DNA of 64,000 nucleotides, taken from positions 737,590 through 801,589 of the forward strand of contig OY744471.1 of the NCBI GenBank assembly GCA_963556145.1. Reading direction: 5' to 3'. How positions within the stretch are numbered: position 1 is the first letter of the stretch; the number at the start of each line of letters is the position of its first letter. Source of the stretch: Hygrocybe punicea. Lineage: Eukaryota; Basidiomycota; Agaricomycetes; Agaricales; Hygrophoraceae. Positions 1 to 12,127 of this stretch are shown piece after piece. The position numbers and the translations under genes were made by a program. The notes under the pieces are model-generated. The model saw only the letters and a list, made by a program, of their open reading frames with translations. It was not told the origin of the DNA and did no database searches.

Positions 1-1
1 A

Positions 2-628
2 GATCCACCAGCCCTGCCGAAGACCGCATCCGTACACGCGTCTGACCGCAATTCCAATGCACCAGTGCCAGTATCCAACCAGTTTACACCCCCACAGGCC
101 CAAAATCCCGTGCCTGTGCCACAAAATGCGCCCAGATGCGCCCCAGACCCCGTTTTTCCCCCAGGTTTATACCCACACGCACCCACGTCAGCCCGGAACC
201 ACAACGTCACCATCCAGATGCCGCAACTGCGGACACTGAGGCCCAACGATGTCGAAACGAGCAGAGACGCTGACACGAGGCCTGAAGAGCCGGAGACAAC
301 GGGAGACAATGGGAGAAGCGAGGAAATGGGGACAATGAGGACTGAGAAGAGCAGGGAATGCGAGAAGGTGCACCGAGACGAGGCAACCCAACGAGAGGCC
401 GCAAACGGCCCTGTTCATGTGCCCAACCCTACCCCAATGTGCATACCGACACCCACATTAGCTCCCGCGCGATTCGATTGGGCTGAAGACACCACAGCAA
501 TCCCCATCCACGCCACTTTTCCAATGCGAGCCCCACGCGACCTTTTGGCTCTCCGATCCCATGCTACTAGGCAACCTTTTTTCACTTTACAGCGCCGTGC
601 CCGACGGTCCAACGGCCGACATCCCTGA
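2..628 (+). CDS. Gag-like protein of family A LTR element, C-terminal part
   Basis: The frame is open from the window edge to the stop at 626-628, about 208 codons. It resembles the C-terminal half of the protein at 12601-13890: shared pieces include NQFTPPQAQNPVPV and a following PPGLYP/TSARNHNV block. It is rich in Pro, Thr, Arg and Glu, with no enzyme motif. A short related frame continues after the stop (to about 791) and matches the stretch after the stop in the other copy, so the stop may be an old frameshift or nonsense change in a longer protein. The function is presumably structural (gag-like), inferred only from its position between LTRs. Confidence 0.6.
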   Translation, partial: DPPALPKTASVHASDRNSNAPVPVSNQFTPPQAQNPVPVPQNAPRCAPDPVFPPGLYPHAPTSARNHNVTIQMPQLRTLRPNDVETSRDADTRPEEPETTGDNGRSEEMGTMRTEKSRECEKVHRDEATQREAANGPVHVPNPTPMCIPTPTLAPARFDWAEDTTAIPIHATFPMRAPRDLLALRSHATRQPFFTLQRRARRSNGRHP

Positions 629-946
629 CATGCTTTTGTCACCCCCATTGGTCCCATCTGGTCTAGGAGCCACCCGCGAAGCATTGGGCCTGGCCGGCCA
701 ATCATCACACGACCCTTCATACCCACCAGCTCAAAACCAACGAACCCAACAATTCTCGATTGGGATCATGACCCCTGCCTCCGTGAGTTGAGTCAAGCTC
801 TTGTAGCTTTGGGTTGGACAAGGCCTAGGTAGAGTTGAGCTTTCTGTCTGGACTGATTTTTGTTTTTGTTTTCTTTCTTTCTTGTGTCTGTTCCTCTCTT
901 TTCTCACCCCTTTCCCTGCTTTTCTTTTTGTGTTTCTCTCTTTGGC

Positions 947-966
947 TAGCGATGAGGGCATCGCTA
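947..966 (+). other. PPT-proximal hairpin of LTR family A
   Basis: An 8-bp stem TAGCGATG/CATCGCTA closes a loop of AGGG. It lies immediately 5' of the purine tract that precedes the LTR. The equivalent position in the other LTR elements also holds a 7-8 bp hairpin with an AAGG-type loop (12108-12127, 42553-42572, 18918-18935). Confidence 0.6.
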
Positions 967-982
967 CAAGAGGGGGGGCACT

Positions 983-1141
983 TGTAGTGGTAGTGCCTGT
1001 CCTGTCACGTGACTGATTCCCATGGTTTGTCGTAGTCAGTAGCTGATCTGATGTGGTAGATAGATCTCGTCCTAGTCTTTCTGGGCTTTCCAGCTAGACT
1101 CTGTCGGAGAGTCCCTCAGCAGCCTCCAACCCTCTCCACTG
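983..1141 (+). repeat. 3' LTR of the family A copy
   Basis: This is about 159 bp, starting TGTAGTGGTAGTGCC and ending near CTCTCCACTG. It is clearly related to the 160-bp repeats at 11932-12091 and 14129-14288. It includes the CACGTGAC motif shared by all family A and B LTRs. Confidence 0.8.
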
Positions 1142-4100
1142 TTTCAGATGATCTTTGGCTCAAAATGACGGGTAAAATCGGCAGGTTTCGGGTCACGGGT
1201 ACACTATCAGGAAAACTCCAGCAATGACAAACTCAAGCAGAGGAAGGTAGAGAAGTCAGAATGTATTGCAAGGTAACTCAGTAAGAAATCTGGGGGGGAA
1301 TCTAAGATCAAGCATAATGTACACAGTGTTGCTACTCTACCTATATTGTTAAATGATGAGGTATATGGCATGATATGAGTTGAGGATACGTAATGACATG
1401 CGGTGCAATGTAATTGGTTGAGAGGAGAAGTTGAAGAACAATAGACATGTGTCAATGGTGTGCTGTGTGGTATTGTCCAATGATAAGCATGAGAATATAT
1501 CACATTGATGTTTGATCAAATGACTTGATCAGATGATGCAGATAAGAAAATGAAAAAATAGTGGACCATAGGATAACCATGACTGACAGTGTGATCAGGC
1601 ATTCTCTTCAAAGCATGCATCAGTGTGTTACTGCTTTCTGCCACTTCATTGAGACATAGCCTATTGCAGAGGTCCCAATTGATTAGGAGCCTATAATCCC
1701 CATCCAAAGTCAGTGGGACATTTCTGATGCTAATGTCAAGGTGGAGAATTCCAGTGCAATGATATGCAATCTAGTGCCCCATGCACACCCCAAGACCAAG
1801 GAATACATAATGCAGGACATCAGCACTCACCTTGAACTCTATCAGCAAGTGTATTTACATATTCCCATGAGTTTTTGAAGAATATGAGATCCTAGCTGAC
1901 ATCATGCAGTACCATTCTGTAATAATCATGTTTGCCACATCATGAACCCAAGGATGCTTCCTGAAATCTTAAGTAATTGTGGAACTCCCAACATTGTCAC
2001 CATGTTCAAACTTTGGAATGTAAGGGATGTCACAAGTGTGAAGGTGTGCATGTGTATTGCCATCTTTTTCCATGCCAGGTGCATTTACACACCAATAATC
2101 CTTGACATATACCACATGTCTGTTTTGCGGATCATATCCAGGAAATGCCTAACACCCTCATCCCATCGGGGAGTATGACTTATAGAAGGTGAGGCTGCAA
2201 CATAAAAGGCATCAGGTAGGTTAACCTGCATCACCTTTAATTTGACCATGGGGATTGATTTGTCAACCTCAAGAGCTTTACAAGCAAGAGATATCTCAAT
2301 TTGACTTGGCAGTGAAATGGAGGAATCAAAACCATGTTCCTCTGTTGTCAGCTTGCAATATCACTTCATAAATTGGATGAGATAATGAGGCTGGGAAAGG
2401 ATATCAACATTCTCACTGATAATTGTGTCCACATGATCTCATTGGATAAACTGGGCACACAGACTGCAAAATAGATCAAAAAAAGCCATGTCCAGAACTG
2501 TGTCACAGGGTGTGCTGTCATGTATGCTGTGATTTGTCCACAGATCAACTTGGAGTTCAACTCAAAACCTCTGCAAGAGTTGATATCAGAAAATGGATCA
2601 GTGTCAGTACTGAATTTATGTTCTATGAAACATTTAGATTTGGAGAAGTCAGTAACACCTCTTTGCTGGCAGTCTGAATGGTAAAACATGACTTCAGTGT
2701 CAAGGTCATCACAGTGGCTGTTGGGGTTACAACACATTTGCAATGGGCATTAGGTTGGTTGCAAATGGTGACAGGGCTGCTGCCTGGTGACAGTCAAATA
2801 AACAAAAATCTGCCCAGGCCAGATGAGAGGTGAATGGTTTCAATCCAGATGCTTTATGGGTAATTGGAGTAGTCTGTGGTTTGGCAGGAGATGAAGGAGG
2901 GGTGGTGTATCTTGCCTTCATCATGTGCTAAAATGTCCAGTTGAAATGTCAGTGAGAGATATATTATGCTGTCACAGCATGAGTTCAGCAACTAAGGACC
3001 TTCCTATTTATACTGTTGGAGAACAATGGAAATCTGAGAACAATGGACAAATGAGAACAATGGAGCTGAGTCATAAGAATAATGGATGGCCAAAGAGGCT
3101 GTGAACAATGAATGAGCTTTGTGTGCTTTATCTCCTTTTGGACTGTCTAGAACAATTGGACTTTCCAGCACAACAGACCTCCACTGTCTTAGGTAAACAT
3201 AACATCACAAATCACTTTTCTGGTGCATCCTATCTTATCACTATCTTATCACTCCCTTGTTCACAACTAACTGAGCCACCTTAAACAATGCAAGTAAACA
3301 GGATTTGTAATCAATCCACCACTACTAATATGGGTATGATACTAGTTGTGCTTGTCTCCTTGCACATGTAATGCAGAGAAATAAATGCTAATGAGTGGAG
3401 ATTGTGCCTCTGTGCGCCATACATAAATGGCCAGGTCCTGGAATTGCTAGTGAAGCCATGACAATTAATATGAAGGGTCAACATATATGCTATTCATGTC
3501 TGTTGGCCAGCCTGTGTAATGTGGAAATACATATAGCAGGTACTGATGAGTGTAAGTGTACATTTATACTTTTGCACATGAATATCCAAGTCCATACTCT
3601 GAAGGTAAAACCATGACATTACACCCAAAACCAATTGGGGTCATGACACCATCAAAGATCTGCACTTTGGTTCCAGAATATTAACCAGATTCCCTTTCAA
3701 TAGGTACCACTGACATTCATGCACTTTGAAATGGAGTTTCCTTATCTCTTAGGACCAACTAACCCATGTCTAACTGCTGTTAGCATGAAACCTTCCCCCC
3801 TTCAGTTTTCAAGGATCTCACTTGAATATTTTCCACTACCACCAAGATCTGCAGTAGAGGCCATTTCACCTGGCATCACTTCCAAGGCTTCTTCATGGGA
3901 CCTCTATGCCTGCCTACTCATCAGCACATTACAACAATGCTGACAGTGAGGTATGGTATTATGCTTGAGTGCCATCTATTTTTAGGGCTAGTTCATTTGG
4001 CAGGTGAGTTGTTATGATACTCATTAGCAGATTCCAACTTCCATGGCCACTGTTCTGCTGTCTAGATGACCTAACACCTTTTGTGGTGTCTGATGAGTGT

Positions 4101-4638
4101 AAACTCTAGCATCCTAACCTCACATTCCATTCATCCCACATCGTCCATTCTGCTTACCAAAAATGGCCCACTAGAAACTCATCAATTGCTGAGCTGTCCA
4201 GCCAAAAGACAGCTTGATCCTACATATTTAAAGTTTGAGAATAGGTCAAGGTTGTTTTAATCCCAATGCCTCTAATTGTTCACTTTACCACATAAATCTA
4301 ACAATTGAGTTTCTGCTATCCTGAGGGAAACTGTGACAGGAACCAGCAACTAGATGGTTCAATTAGTCTTTGGCCCTATATCCAAATCCAACAATTGATC
4401 TGCACATCAGAATTGCTACAACCCTTCATCAGAGTTTTCTCTGGCTTCACCCTATTCAAGCATAGTTCACCAGGCCCTGTCACTGCCACTTCTATGACTG
4501 ACACATTCTGTGGTATCAACATAGATGCCCTACCAGCCATCATTGTGGCTTTACAACAATTTTGTACCCCCAAGAGTTGGGCTTCTTTATGAGGTGGTTG
4601 ATTGTTACCATTCACCAAACTTCAATACCTATCTATGT
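1142..4638. other. CpG-depleted, decayed repeat DNA without an intact gene
   Basis: Only short open frames occur, and CG dinucleotides are nearly absent over long stretches while TG and CA are abundant. Just after the LTR, a GATCTTTGGCTCA...ACGGGTA block (about 1150-1200) recurs at 25395-25435, so it belongs to a dispersed repeat. One possible transposase relic is listed separately at 2727-2924. Nothing else can be named. Confidence 0.6.
2727..2924 (-). pseudogene. Possible relic of a KDZ/Plavaka-type transposase N-terminal region
   Basis: The minus-strand frame contains GLKPFTSHLAWADFC followed by a Leu- and Ala-rich stretch. This resembles the 'PF.S...W..A.....' start that I remember from agaricomycete KDZ/Plavaka transposases. 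Nearby minus-strand frames (2366-2743, 1516-1707) may be further decayed parts, but no catalytic motif can be recognised. The surrounding DNA is strongly CpG-depleted, as expected for an old methylated transposon. This is a weak identification. Confidence 0.22.
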
Positions 4639-4640
4639 TA

Positions 4641-5442
4641 CAGCTGTTTGCATAAATGATGGCACTTTTTGAAATTTTTTGAATCAATAGAATAATATGG
4701 ACTTAGACAAATTTTCTGTGCTCAATCCTGTATCTCATGAAATACTGCACAGATTGACATGGTTACAGAGGGAAAGTTGTACTATTTTCTAAGGGCTATC
4801 AGCTCCAGTAATTACATTTGGACTATATTTAGTATATGATGAGTGGTGGATGAAATAAACAGGTAATGTAGTATTTTTGACACCCAATATGATATTGTCA
4901 AATTGTGGCATCAAATGAGCTCCTATGAACAAGATTGTAGGGAGAAATTGTTCAGTTTTTCAAGGGCTAGAAGCTCATATACTGTATTTTTCTTCATTTT
5001 TGTCCTTTCAGCCAATAATTATGAGTCTTATACTATTTCAAGCCCAATATGAATGAACATGGTAAAAATGTAAAATTGGCTGAAAGGACAAAAATGAAGA
5101 AAAATACGGTATATGAGCTTCTAGCCCTTGAAAAACTGAACAATTTTCTCCCTACAATCTTGTCCATATGAGCTCATTTGATGCCATAATTTGACAATAT
5201 CAATTTGGATGTCAAAAAACACCAGTTTACCTTCTATTTCACCCACAACTCACCATACACTAAATATTGTCCAAATGTAATTACAGGAGTAGATAGCCCT
5301 TAAGAAATGGTACAACTTTCCCTCTATAACCATCTTAATCCATGCAGTACTTCATGAGATACACAACAGAGCACTCAAAATTCTTCTAAGTCCACTTTTT
5401 TCAATTGATGCAATTTACTGCCATATTCAATGCAAACGGCTG
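4641..5442. mobile_element. Tc1/mariner-type fold-back MITE with ~400-bp arms
   Basis: The ends are CAGCTGTTTGCATAAA (left) and ATGCAAACGGCTG (right, inverted), each flanked by TA. The inner sequence is a long imperfect palindrome: for example, a block about TTCTTCATTTTTGTCCTTTC near 4990-5010 is inverted near 5078-5100. The terminal CAGCYGTTTGCAT matches the ends of the transposase-bearing element at 28706-32701, so it is probably a non-autonomous relative. There is no gene inside. Confidence 0.8.
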
Positions 5443-6064
5443 TAAAAGCTGGCCACATCAGTTTTGTTTCTCAACAGTGACAAGTACTAATGTCTTTTTC
5501 AATCACACATCTGCATCAGCATCTATCCATCCAGGACTGCTACCATATTTTGAAGCCTCTTCTTCAACACATGCATGGACCCTCAAAGATGCTCATGCCA
5601 ATTTCTAGATCTGGGGTTATTACAACCAAGGCAGCTGCATCCTATCTGTACTCAATATGAAGATGGTTATTTAACAAGTCTCATTACAAACATGATTGAT
5701 CAGGTCATTACTATTTGTAGGTTCTAGTACGTAGATGGTAACAAGAGTGGTGTAATGATACACTAGACTAAAGCAGTAGTCTTTTTTGTTGACAGATGTA
5801 CAATATCAGTGTAGCCTGTGCAGTTTGTGGTGTCCCTTGATTGACTTGATATCAATGATGAATGCAAGTCTTATGTTTCACAATCTAGCATTTATGAAAA
5901 GACTAAGAGATGTTCATTTTACATCTTTCCTCCTTTTCCCACCTTCCCTCCTATGCAACTAGAGCTTAATTCATAGCCAGCTGGACCCTCTTATCCAACA
6001 TATCAACTGGTGATACACATGCTGCATGTCTGAGGTCTGATTAGTGATATTTTACAATTTTTAT

Positions 6065-6190
6065 AAGTTAGTTTTTGTTATGTACTTATTGTAGCACAGC
6101 AAGTACAAATACAAGATAAGATTCCCCCTCTCACTTCCATCTCCAAAGAGCTTGAGACCTCTCTTGGATCAGCCCTTGCACCCCACACTT
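6065..6190. repeat. Dispersed ~125-bp repeat (second copy at 17818-17942)
   Basis: The stretch from TTAGTTTTTGTTA through GTACTTATTGTAGCAC to the CCCCACAC...TTAG end recurs at 17818-17942 with about 85% identity by eye. It may be the edge of an LTR element, since the minus strand reads like a transcript end, but no partner repeat or gene was found beside either copy. Confidence 0.5.
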
Positions 6191-6279
6191 AGAGATGCTC
6201 TCAGTATATCACCAGTCCACACAAGTTGACCATGATGATGACCTGAGCTATTCCAAAGTAACGAATAACAGAGGTTTAT

Positions 6280-7110
6280 TGCAGGTTGAAATTTGCTACC
6301 CATACCCACTGCAATGGGTGCAATACTTCTGCAGGTTCCCTGCAGGTGTTCCACAGGTTGCAATGATCCTACACAGGTTGCAGGTATGATGCATACCTGC
6401 TGCATTGTACCCATGACTGATGGCTGTGGGCACCCTCCTGGTACCTTGCAGTTGCTGTGCCAACATCGATTGATGTCATGGTGCACTTCTGTGAGGTATT
6501 TGGATGTCTTTTGGCCATGATTCATCTGGCCAAGAGGTTGTTTGGCGTGGTGTTGGCATTTTGTGTGGTGTTGGGATGGGTGTGGGTGTGGGTGTGGATG
6601 TGGGTGTGGGTGGGGGCATGGGTGTGGATGTGGGCATGGGCATAGATGTGAGCATTGGTGGGGGCATTGGATGTGGACATGGGCATGGGTGTGGGCGTGG
6701 ATGTGGACTTTGGCACTGGCATAGTCACGTAGTCGTGTTTGTTGTTTAGTAGTGTAAAATAAAAGAAATTTAATAAGAAAAACTTACCTATGGCAGCAGG
6801 AGTGGACGCACCACTCCCTGCTGCATCATTTTCTGTCATGGTTGATTGTTGGGCACAAGTGTTTGATGTGTCGCGGACGCAACTTGGTTGCAGTCAGGAT
6901 TGTAGTTATAACTAAAAATACAAAATGATCAGTAATTAAATCTGAAAATATGAATGCTTATCGTGTTTTCCAAGGTTTTTGGGGAGTCACTTGTACCTGC
7001 CGGTGACCCATTCAACCCACACTTGGGTACAGGTTTGACACAGGTCCCAATTTGGCAACCCATACCCATACCCACATGGGTTTTGAAACCTGTGTCATTC
7101 ACTACTCCAA
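6280..7110. mobile_element. Probable non-autonomous hAT-like element with low-complexity core
   Basis: The outer parts (6285-6400 and 7000-7100) contain repeated CAGGTTGCAGG/TACCCATACCC-type words. The core holds an imperfect palindrome centred on ATCGATTGAT (6443-6497), a (GT)-rich run (6570-6720) and the box GCAGCAGGAGTGGACGCACC (from 6794). This is the same set of parts, in the same order, as in the better-bounded elements at 10122-11402 and 30998-32314. The exact ends and a target duplication were not found. Confidence 0.4.
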
Positions 7111-9990
7111 AGTGCTGGAAGCAGCTTGATGTCTGGGTAGTGTTGCCTCAACTTGGCCCATCATGAAAAGCTGATCCCAGTTCTGATTTTTTGGTGCACA
7201 AGCAGCTTTCTCACAGGCTAATATTTGGACCAGGAGCTGAATTCATAGAGAGCTGTTTACTTTCAAGCTTTTCCATTTCCAATATGATAGGAATTTGGTC
7301 TTGTTTGGTCACAATGTGACCATTGGTGCATGAGGCATATGCAACCATGTCCTATATTGCATATAAAAAATATGCTACCACCAATCATGGGGGTATTGCT
7401 ACCAATGCCAAATTGGACATGGTTGGTTGAGTGGAGGTTGGCTGTGCAAAAACAGTGCACATGTTTTGGAAATGTAGAAGCAGCCAACTTGGCAAGAAAG
7501 TGTGCACACATCCCCAAAACAAAGTAATAGGGACAGTAATTGACTTTGGTTGATTTCAAAGCCATCTCCAGACTTCAAAGCAATTTAGAAGCCAGCTTTT
7601 TAACTTGAAGATTCCTACTCTATTTGACATGTTCAAAATTAACCCTGGCTTCAAAGTACCTACAAGAGGCTAGGACTTGAAGATAACTGATGGCTTCAAT
7701 TGGCATAGAACCCTCTTTTGCCAGTGATCAACTGTTGAAACAGCAAAGCCAACCACCAACACACAAAGTGTGTACACAAACCTTTTTTTCTTTGGACAAA
7801 AACATTGAGCAATCAACTCTGTGGTTCCCAACAAAATTTAAGTGAACAACACTGAAGCAAACAAAGTTCATACAAACAAAACTTGAGCTTCAAAAGCAAT
7901 TGCCTTGGCTTCCAAAATTTACAGTGGATTTGGAATTTCTGTCTGCAACAATTTTGAAAAAAAATTTAAGGCACTTACAAAGTATCTCAGCCACTGCCAG
8001 GAAGTTGTGGCTGAGCAAAAGAAAAGCAGTCCTGAGCAATATGATAGATAACACAATGTTAAGTGACTCCTATATAAATATAGCTGAACATTTATAGTAT
8101 ATTTTCTGAAGGAAAAGGCAGTAACTGGTGTTGTTGCATAAATTGGTGAAGTGCTTCTATTTTGGGCAGTGTGAGACCAAATGACATACTTTCTCCATTC
8201 ACAGGGCTGTTAAATTCTACTTCATGTGAATTTATAGCATTTCTCATGATAATCAAGCTCTTAGAATAATTTTTGAGCTAATTGTAATTGTTTTCTGAAT
8301 ATTCATGTGGTGGTTTCTATTTTTTGAGGCAACTTTGTGTGTCAATGTTCAACACTATTTGTGTCGTCCAAAATTGTACTGGAAGTTTTCAGTTATCTTT
8401 ATTTAAGAGCCTTATAGTCACTGAACATTGTGTTATCCATGATTATATCACAATACTGCTTAATTTTTTGAATTTCCAAATATACTGTAAAGCCAACATA
8501 TAGTTTCAAATTGTTCCAAAGTGTGCACACTTCAACTTTGAAGCAAGCCATTTTCAGACAGCCAGAAGGTTTAATCACTAGCTCTATTGTCTAGTAGGTG
8601 GTGATGGAGATTTGTGACTCTGTGGAATATTTGTTGTCATGGCCAAACACCAAGATGTTTCACATTGCATAGAAGTTCATTAGGACCATGGGCTCAGTCC
8701 TCAATATTTCTGCATACTCCCCAACTTTGCCTTCAAGCAATCCATGTGCTTGCAAACCAACCACTGGTTTACCCAACCTATTCTGCAGGAGCACAGATAT
8801 TGCATCTTGGGGGAGACAGCCAACCTAGCTTTCTTCCTTTCCTTTCACTCAGTGGCTGTGGATTTGGGCATCATCCTCATCGAGTCTTCCTCCATCTCCA
8901 TCAAACTGATGCTATCATGTTTCCTCTTCTTCACCTCATGCTTCCACTTGGTGAAGACAACATTATAGCAGCATGGATTGTGTTTTTGTGGGTTTAGTTA
9001 GTGCTCAACTGAAAGGCAAGACAATTAGTGAGCCATTTAACACATCACTAGATCAACCCACATGTGAATGTGTATGTAAATATGAAAAAGTGTGGTTGCC
9101 AGCCACACTACCCAAAATTGCTGTCAGCAATCCTCAGGGTGCCCCAGTCTTGTGCATGTCCAAAAAGCCCTGTAGACTTCAAAGTTGAAGGCAAACCCAG
9201 TACAAATAACCAAAACCACAGCAACCAGGATTCCCATGTGGTCCCCCTCCATCATTCTCCAGCACAATCAACTTCACTATGGGTCAGTTTCCAGAGGGGA
9301 GAAAAGCAGCTTTCATTGTTGCTTACAGCTAAGACCACACTTCTAAGAGGGAGGGTTTGAGATCTAGCATTACAGCCAACCATTGGGGTTTCCCAAGACT
9401 AGATGGGTCAGCACAAAAACCAGACTAAATGTAAAGAAGGGAAAAAGAAAACATAGTCTAATAGTGAAGGTTTGAATACTAAGAGGTTAGGGAATTGCCA
9501 TGAAAGACAGATTACCAGGTCAATGTCTGCAAAGGCAGAAGATTAAGAACAATAAGGCTGCCTTGAAGATACAGCATGTCCATCTATCTAACTGTATCAG
9601 TGTGTCATGGCTGCATATGACAAAGATGCCATGAGGCAAACATGAGGCTGTCCCATGTCATTGTTCTTGTGATCAGTTTTGATTGGCCATGTGTCATCAT
9701 TTGTCATCATTCATGTGATATGCAATATAGCCAGATTGGGGTATGTGTTTGCATCAATGGGTGAGCAAGTGGGCTATTGCATACATAACATGTCAGTACA
9801 AGTGGAGGAGTGGTTGGCCAATTGGAAAACAGCAACTGTGTATCATGGAGACATACTGATGATGTTGGATTAGGATATGGAGGAAGGAGAGGGTATATGT
9901 GCAACAAGCAATAGTGTTGATAATCCAATTGATATTGGAGGTATATTTTGACTGAAGTGTACTTGTACTAATTGTATCTTTTGAATGTTG

Positions 9991-10121
9991 AGACCAGACC
10001 ATTGGTAACCAGTTTGAGCTGCAGACCATCATGGTTTAACTGGGTCCTGACCGGTTCAAACTGTGGCTGGTCTGAACTGGTTGTAACTGGTTATATGACC
10101 AGTCTAAACCGGTCTCTGGCT
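9991..10121. other. ACCGGTT-type array beside a hAT-like insertion
   Basis: Words such as ACCGGTTCAAACTG, CTGAACTGGTT and AACCGGTCT are crowded between about 10046 and 10115, directly before the element at 10122. This resembles the subterminal arrays of the hAT-like elements and may be the remains of an older related element. It has no gene. Confidence 0.4.
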
Positions 10122-11402
10122 TAGTGTTGGGGAAGTTCGGTTTGGTCCGGTTTGGGGCCTTTTTGCCCAAACTGGAAACCGAATGGTCCGGTTTTCCACC
10201 CAAAGTCCCCAAACCAGACCGAAACCGATGCAAACGGTTTGCATCGGTTCGGTTTCGGTCCAAACGCGGTCTGAACCGCGGACCGCTAGTGCTCAGTGCC
10301 CCTGCACCATTCTGACCTCGCAACAGTGCTGCGCATGTCAATTGACGTGGCCAGCCTGTTTGCGAGGTGAGATTGGGGTGCTGGGGTGCTGGCACACCCT
10401 GCGCCGGCATTGAGCCGCACGCGGGCTTCTCCATGGGTGTCCCGACGCGTCACACGCGTTGTACATGCGATGTGGGTTGACCGCGTTGGCCGTTTTCGGT
10501 GGACGCGTGATGGTGGTGGTGGTGGTGGTGGTGCCCCACGCGTCATACGCGTTATGCACGCGACGACGGCTGGGCCGCTTTGGTTGTTTTCGGCGGACGC
10601 GTGGTGGTGGTGGCATAGGAGCCTCTTCGCGAGGGTGTCCGGACGCGTCATACGCGTTGTACACACGACGACGGCTGGGTTGACCCCGCGTTGGCCTTCC
10701 TCGGTGGTGTTAGTGTTGCGTGGTGGTGGTGGTATGGTGCCGCGTTCTATAATGGACGAATAAATCAGTGAAAAAATGAATAAAGGTACATACCACGAAG
10801 GAGCGGGGTGGATGCACCACCCTTGCTGCTCTTCCACCTTGTTGACTCCACCCCATTCACGTACGTTTGGCGCGCGTTTTGAACGCGTTTGGTGTGGCGC
10901 TGGGGGTGGGCCGTGGGCATTGCTGTGGGCGCGTCCGGCGTGGCGTTGACGGTGGTTGTAACCGTTGCCGTTGTCGTTGCCGTTGTCATGGTCGTTGTCG
11001 TGGTGGTGGTGGTGGTGGTGGTGGCCGTGGTGCATCAACCTGTAATTTGTAAATGCGTTAGTTAAGTTCGAATAAATAAAAATAAAAAACATACGCGGGT
11101 GGCAGGGAGTACCCCGCCGCCCGTTTTGTCGACCTCGGGTGCTCCATCGTCTTCGTTTGGCGTATATCAGGGGGTTGGTGACTTTGGGTGACTTTCGAAG
11201 TCAGCCATGTAGCCGACTTTGGACTGTCGGTTTGCGGTTCAAACTGAGTTTGAAACCGTTTCGGCCCGCGGCCAAATCTCCAAACCGGAGACTGAATGGT
11301 TCGGTCTCAGCCGAAATTTCCCAAACCGAAACCGAAACCGGTGGTTTCGGTTCGGTCTAAACCGGGTTTGGGTCGGTCTGAGACCGAACTTCCCCAACAC
11401 TA
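10122..11402. mobile_element. Non-autonomous hAT-like element, perfect 8-bp target duplication
   Basis: The terminal inverted repeats are TAGTGTTGGGGAAGTTCGGT (left) and the complement ACCGAACTTCCCCAACACTA (right). CTCTGGCT flanks both ends (10114-10121 and 11403-11410). An 8-bp duplication and a TAGNG start are hAT hallmarks. Subterminal sequence is made of AACCGG/CGGTTT words. The core has a palindrome around GTCAATTGAC (10315-10368), (TGG)n/(CAC)n runs that encode poly-His on the minus strand, and a GGATGCACCACCCTTGCTGC box (10810). There is no transposase. It is CpG-rich inside CpG-poor DNA, so probably young. Confidence 0.85.
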
Positions 11403-11410
11403 CTCTGGCT

Positions 11411-11484
11411 CACATACTGGTATATTTAATGTAGTTGGAATTCACCAAACAGCACTAAAGAGCAATGCCTGCCTAACTCTGGCT
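11411..11484. other. Short spacer between two hAT-like element ends
   Basis: The spacer lacks a gene. The octamer CTCTGGCT that flanks the previous element recurs at 11477-11484, immediately before another TAGTGTTG element start. Confidence 0.5.
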
Positions 11485-11931
11485 TAGTGTTGTTTCTCAG
11501 TTCAGTTCAACCCTTCTGCTGAACTGGAACTGGGACCCCATGGGACCGTTCTGTGCAGTTCAGTCTGCATCTGGATGCGGTTTGGACCATCAACTGTCCT
11601 CCTCCACCCTCAAATTTCCTTGCAAGCCACAGTGCCACATCAATTGACGTGGGCCTGGGGTTGTGAGGAGTTGGGAGGGGTGGGGAGGAAGGCCCTGGGG
11701 ACCTTCATTTTGCCATGTCGCCGCTGTTGCTGCAGCTGCTGTTGGTGCTGTGTTGCTGCCAGCACTGTTGTTGCTACTGCTGCCATTGCCATTGTTGCTG
11801 CAGCAGCTGCTGTTGCCATTGCTGCTGCTATTGACGCTGCTGCTGTTGCTGCTGTGGTTGTTGCTGCTGCCATTTTCATTGCAGCCCTGGCTGCTGCCAC
11901 TGCTGCTGGGGTTGTCATGGGGCTGCTGCCA

Positions 11932-12091
11932 CGTTGGAGAGGGTCGGAGGCTGCTGTGGGACTCTCCGAGGGAGTCTTGCTGGAAAGCACGGAAAGACTA
12001 GGATGGAATCTATCTACTACATCAGATCAGCTACTGACTACGACGAACCGTGGGAATCCAGTCACGTGACAGGACAGGCACTACCACTACA
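11932..12091 (-). repeat. 3' LTR of family A element
   Basis: This is 160 bp, in minus-strand sense TGTAGTGGTAGTGCC...CTCTCCAACG. It is preceded by the purine tract that primes plus-strand synthesis. Confidence 0.85.
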
Positions 12092-12127
12092 AGTGCCCCC
12101 CCTCTTGTAGCGACGCCCTTGTCGCTA
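12092..12127 (-). other. Polypurine tract and adjacent hairpin, family A
   Basis: On the minus strand, the hairpin TAGCGAC-AAGGGC-GTCGCTA (12108-12127) is followed by CAAGAGGGGGGGCACT and then the LTR. Compared with the copy at 947-966, the seventh stem pair changes from T-A to C-G, a compensatory difference. Confidence 0.65.

Larger units (their letters stand above)
1..1141 (+). mobile_element. 3' part of a small LTR retroelement (family A copy, truncated by window start)
   Basis: The protein, the 3' untranslated stretch and the terminal repeat match the complete family A element at 11932-14288, but on the opposite strand. In order there is the end of a gag-like ORF, a pyrimidine-rich stretch (855-945), a small hairpin, a purine tract (969-982) and a terminal repeat that begins TGTAGTGG. 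No reverse transcriptase or integrase reading frame is seen, so the copy is probably non-autonomous and mobilised in trans. The 5' half lies outside the window. The call rests on side-by-side similarity within the window. Confidence 0.8.
5445..9990. other. CpG-depleted intergenic/relic DNA
   Basis: No open frame is convincing. The region contains a dispersed repeat at 6065-6190 and a hAT-like low-complexity element at about 6280-7110, listed separately. The rest (7110-9990) is AT-rich, CpG-poor DNA with short frames that do not resemble known proteins. Confidence 0.5.

Noticed and set aside
10286..11092. Long minus-strand ORF with poly-His and Arg-rich segments
   Set aside because: It translates triplet repeats and subterminal arrays of a non-autonomous hAT-like element; several frames are open at once and no domain is visible.
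11575..12069. Ala/Val- and Leu-rich ORFs that look like membrane proteins
   Set aside because: The hydrophobic stretches are translated CTG repeats, and the ORF runs into an LTR.
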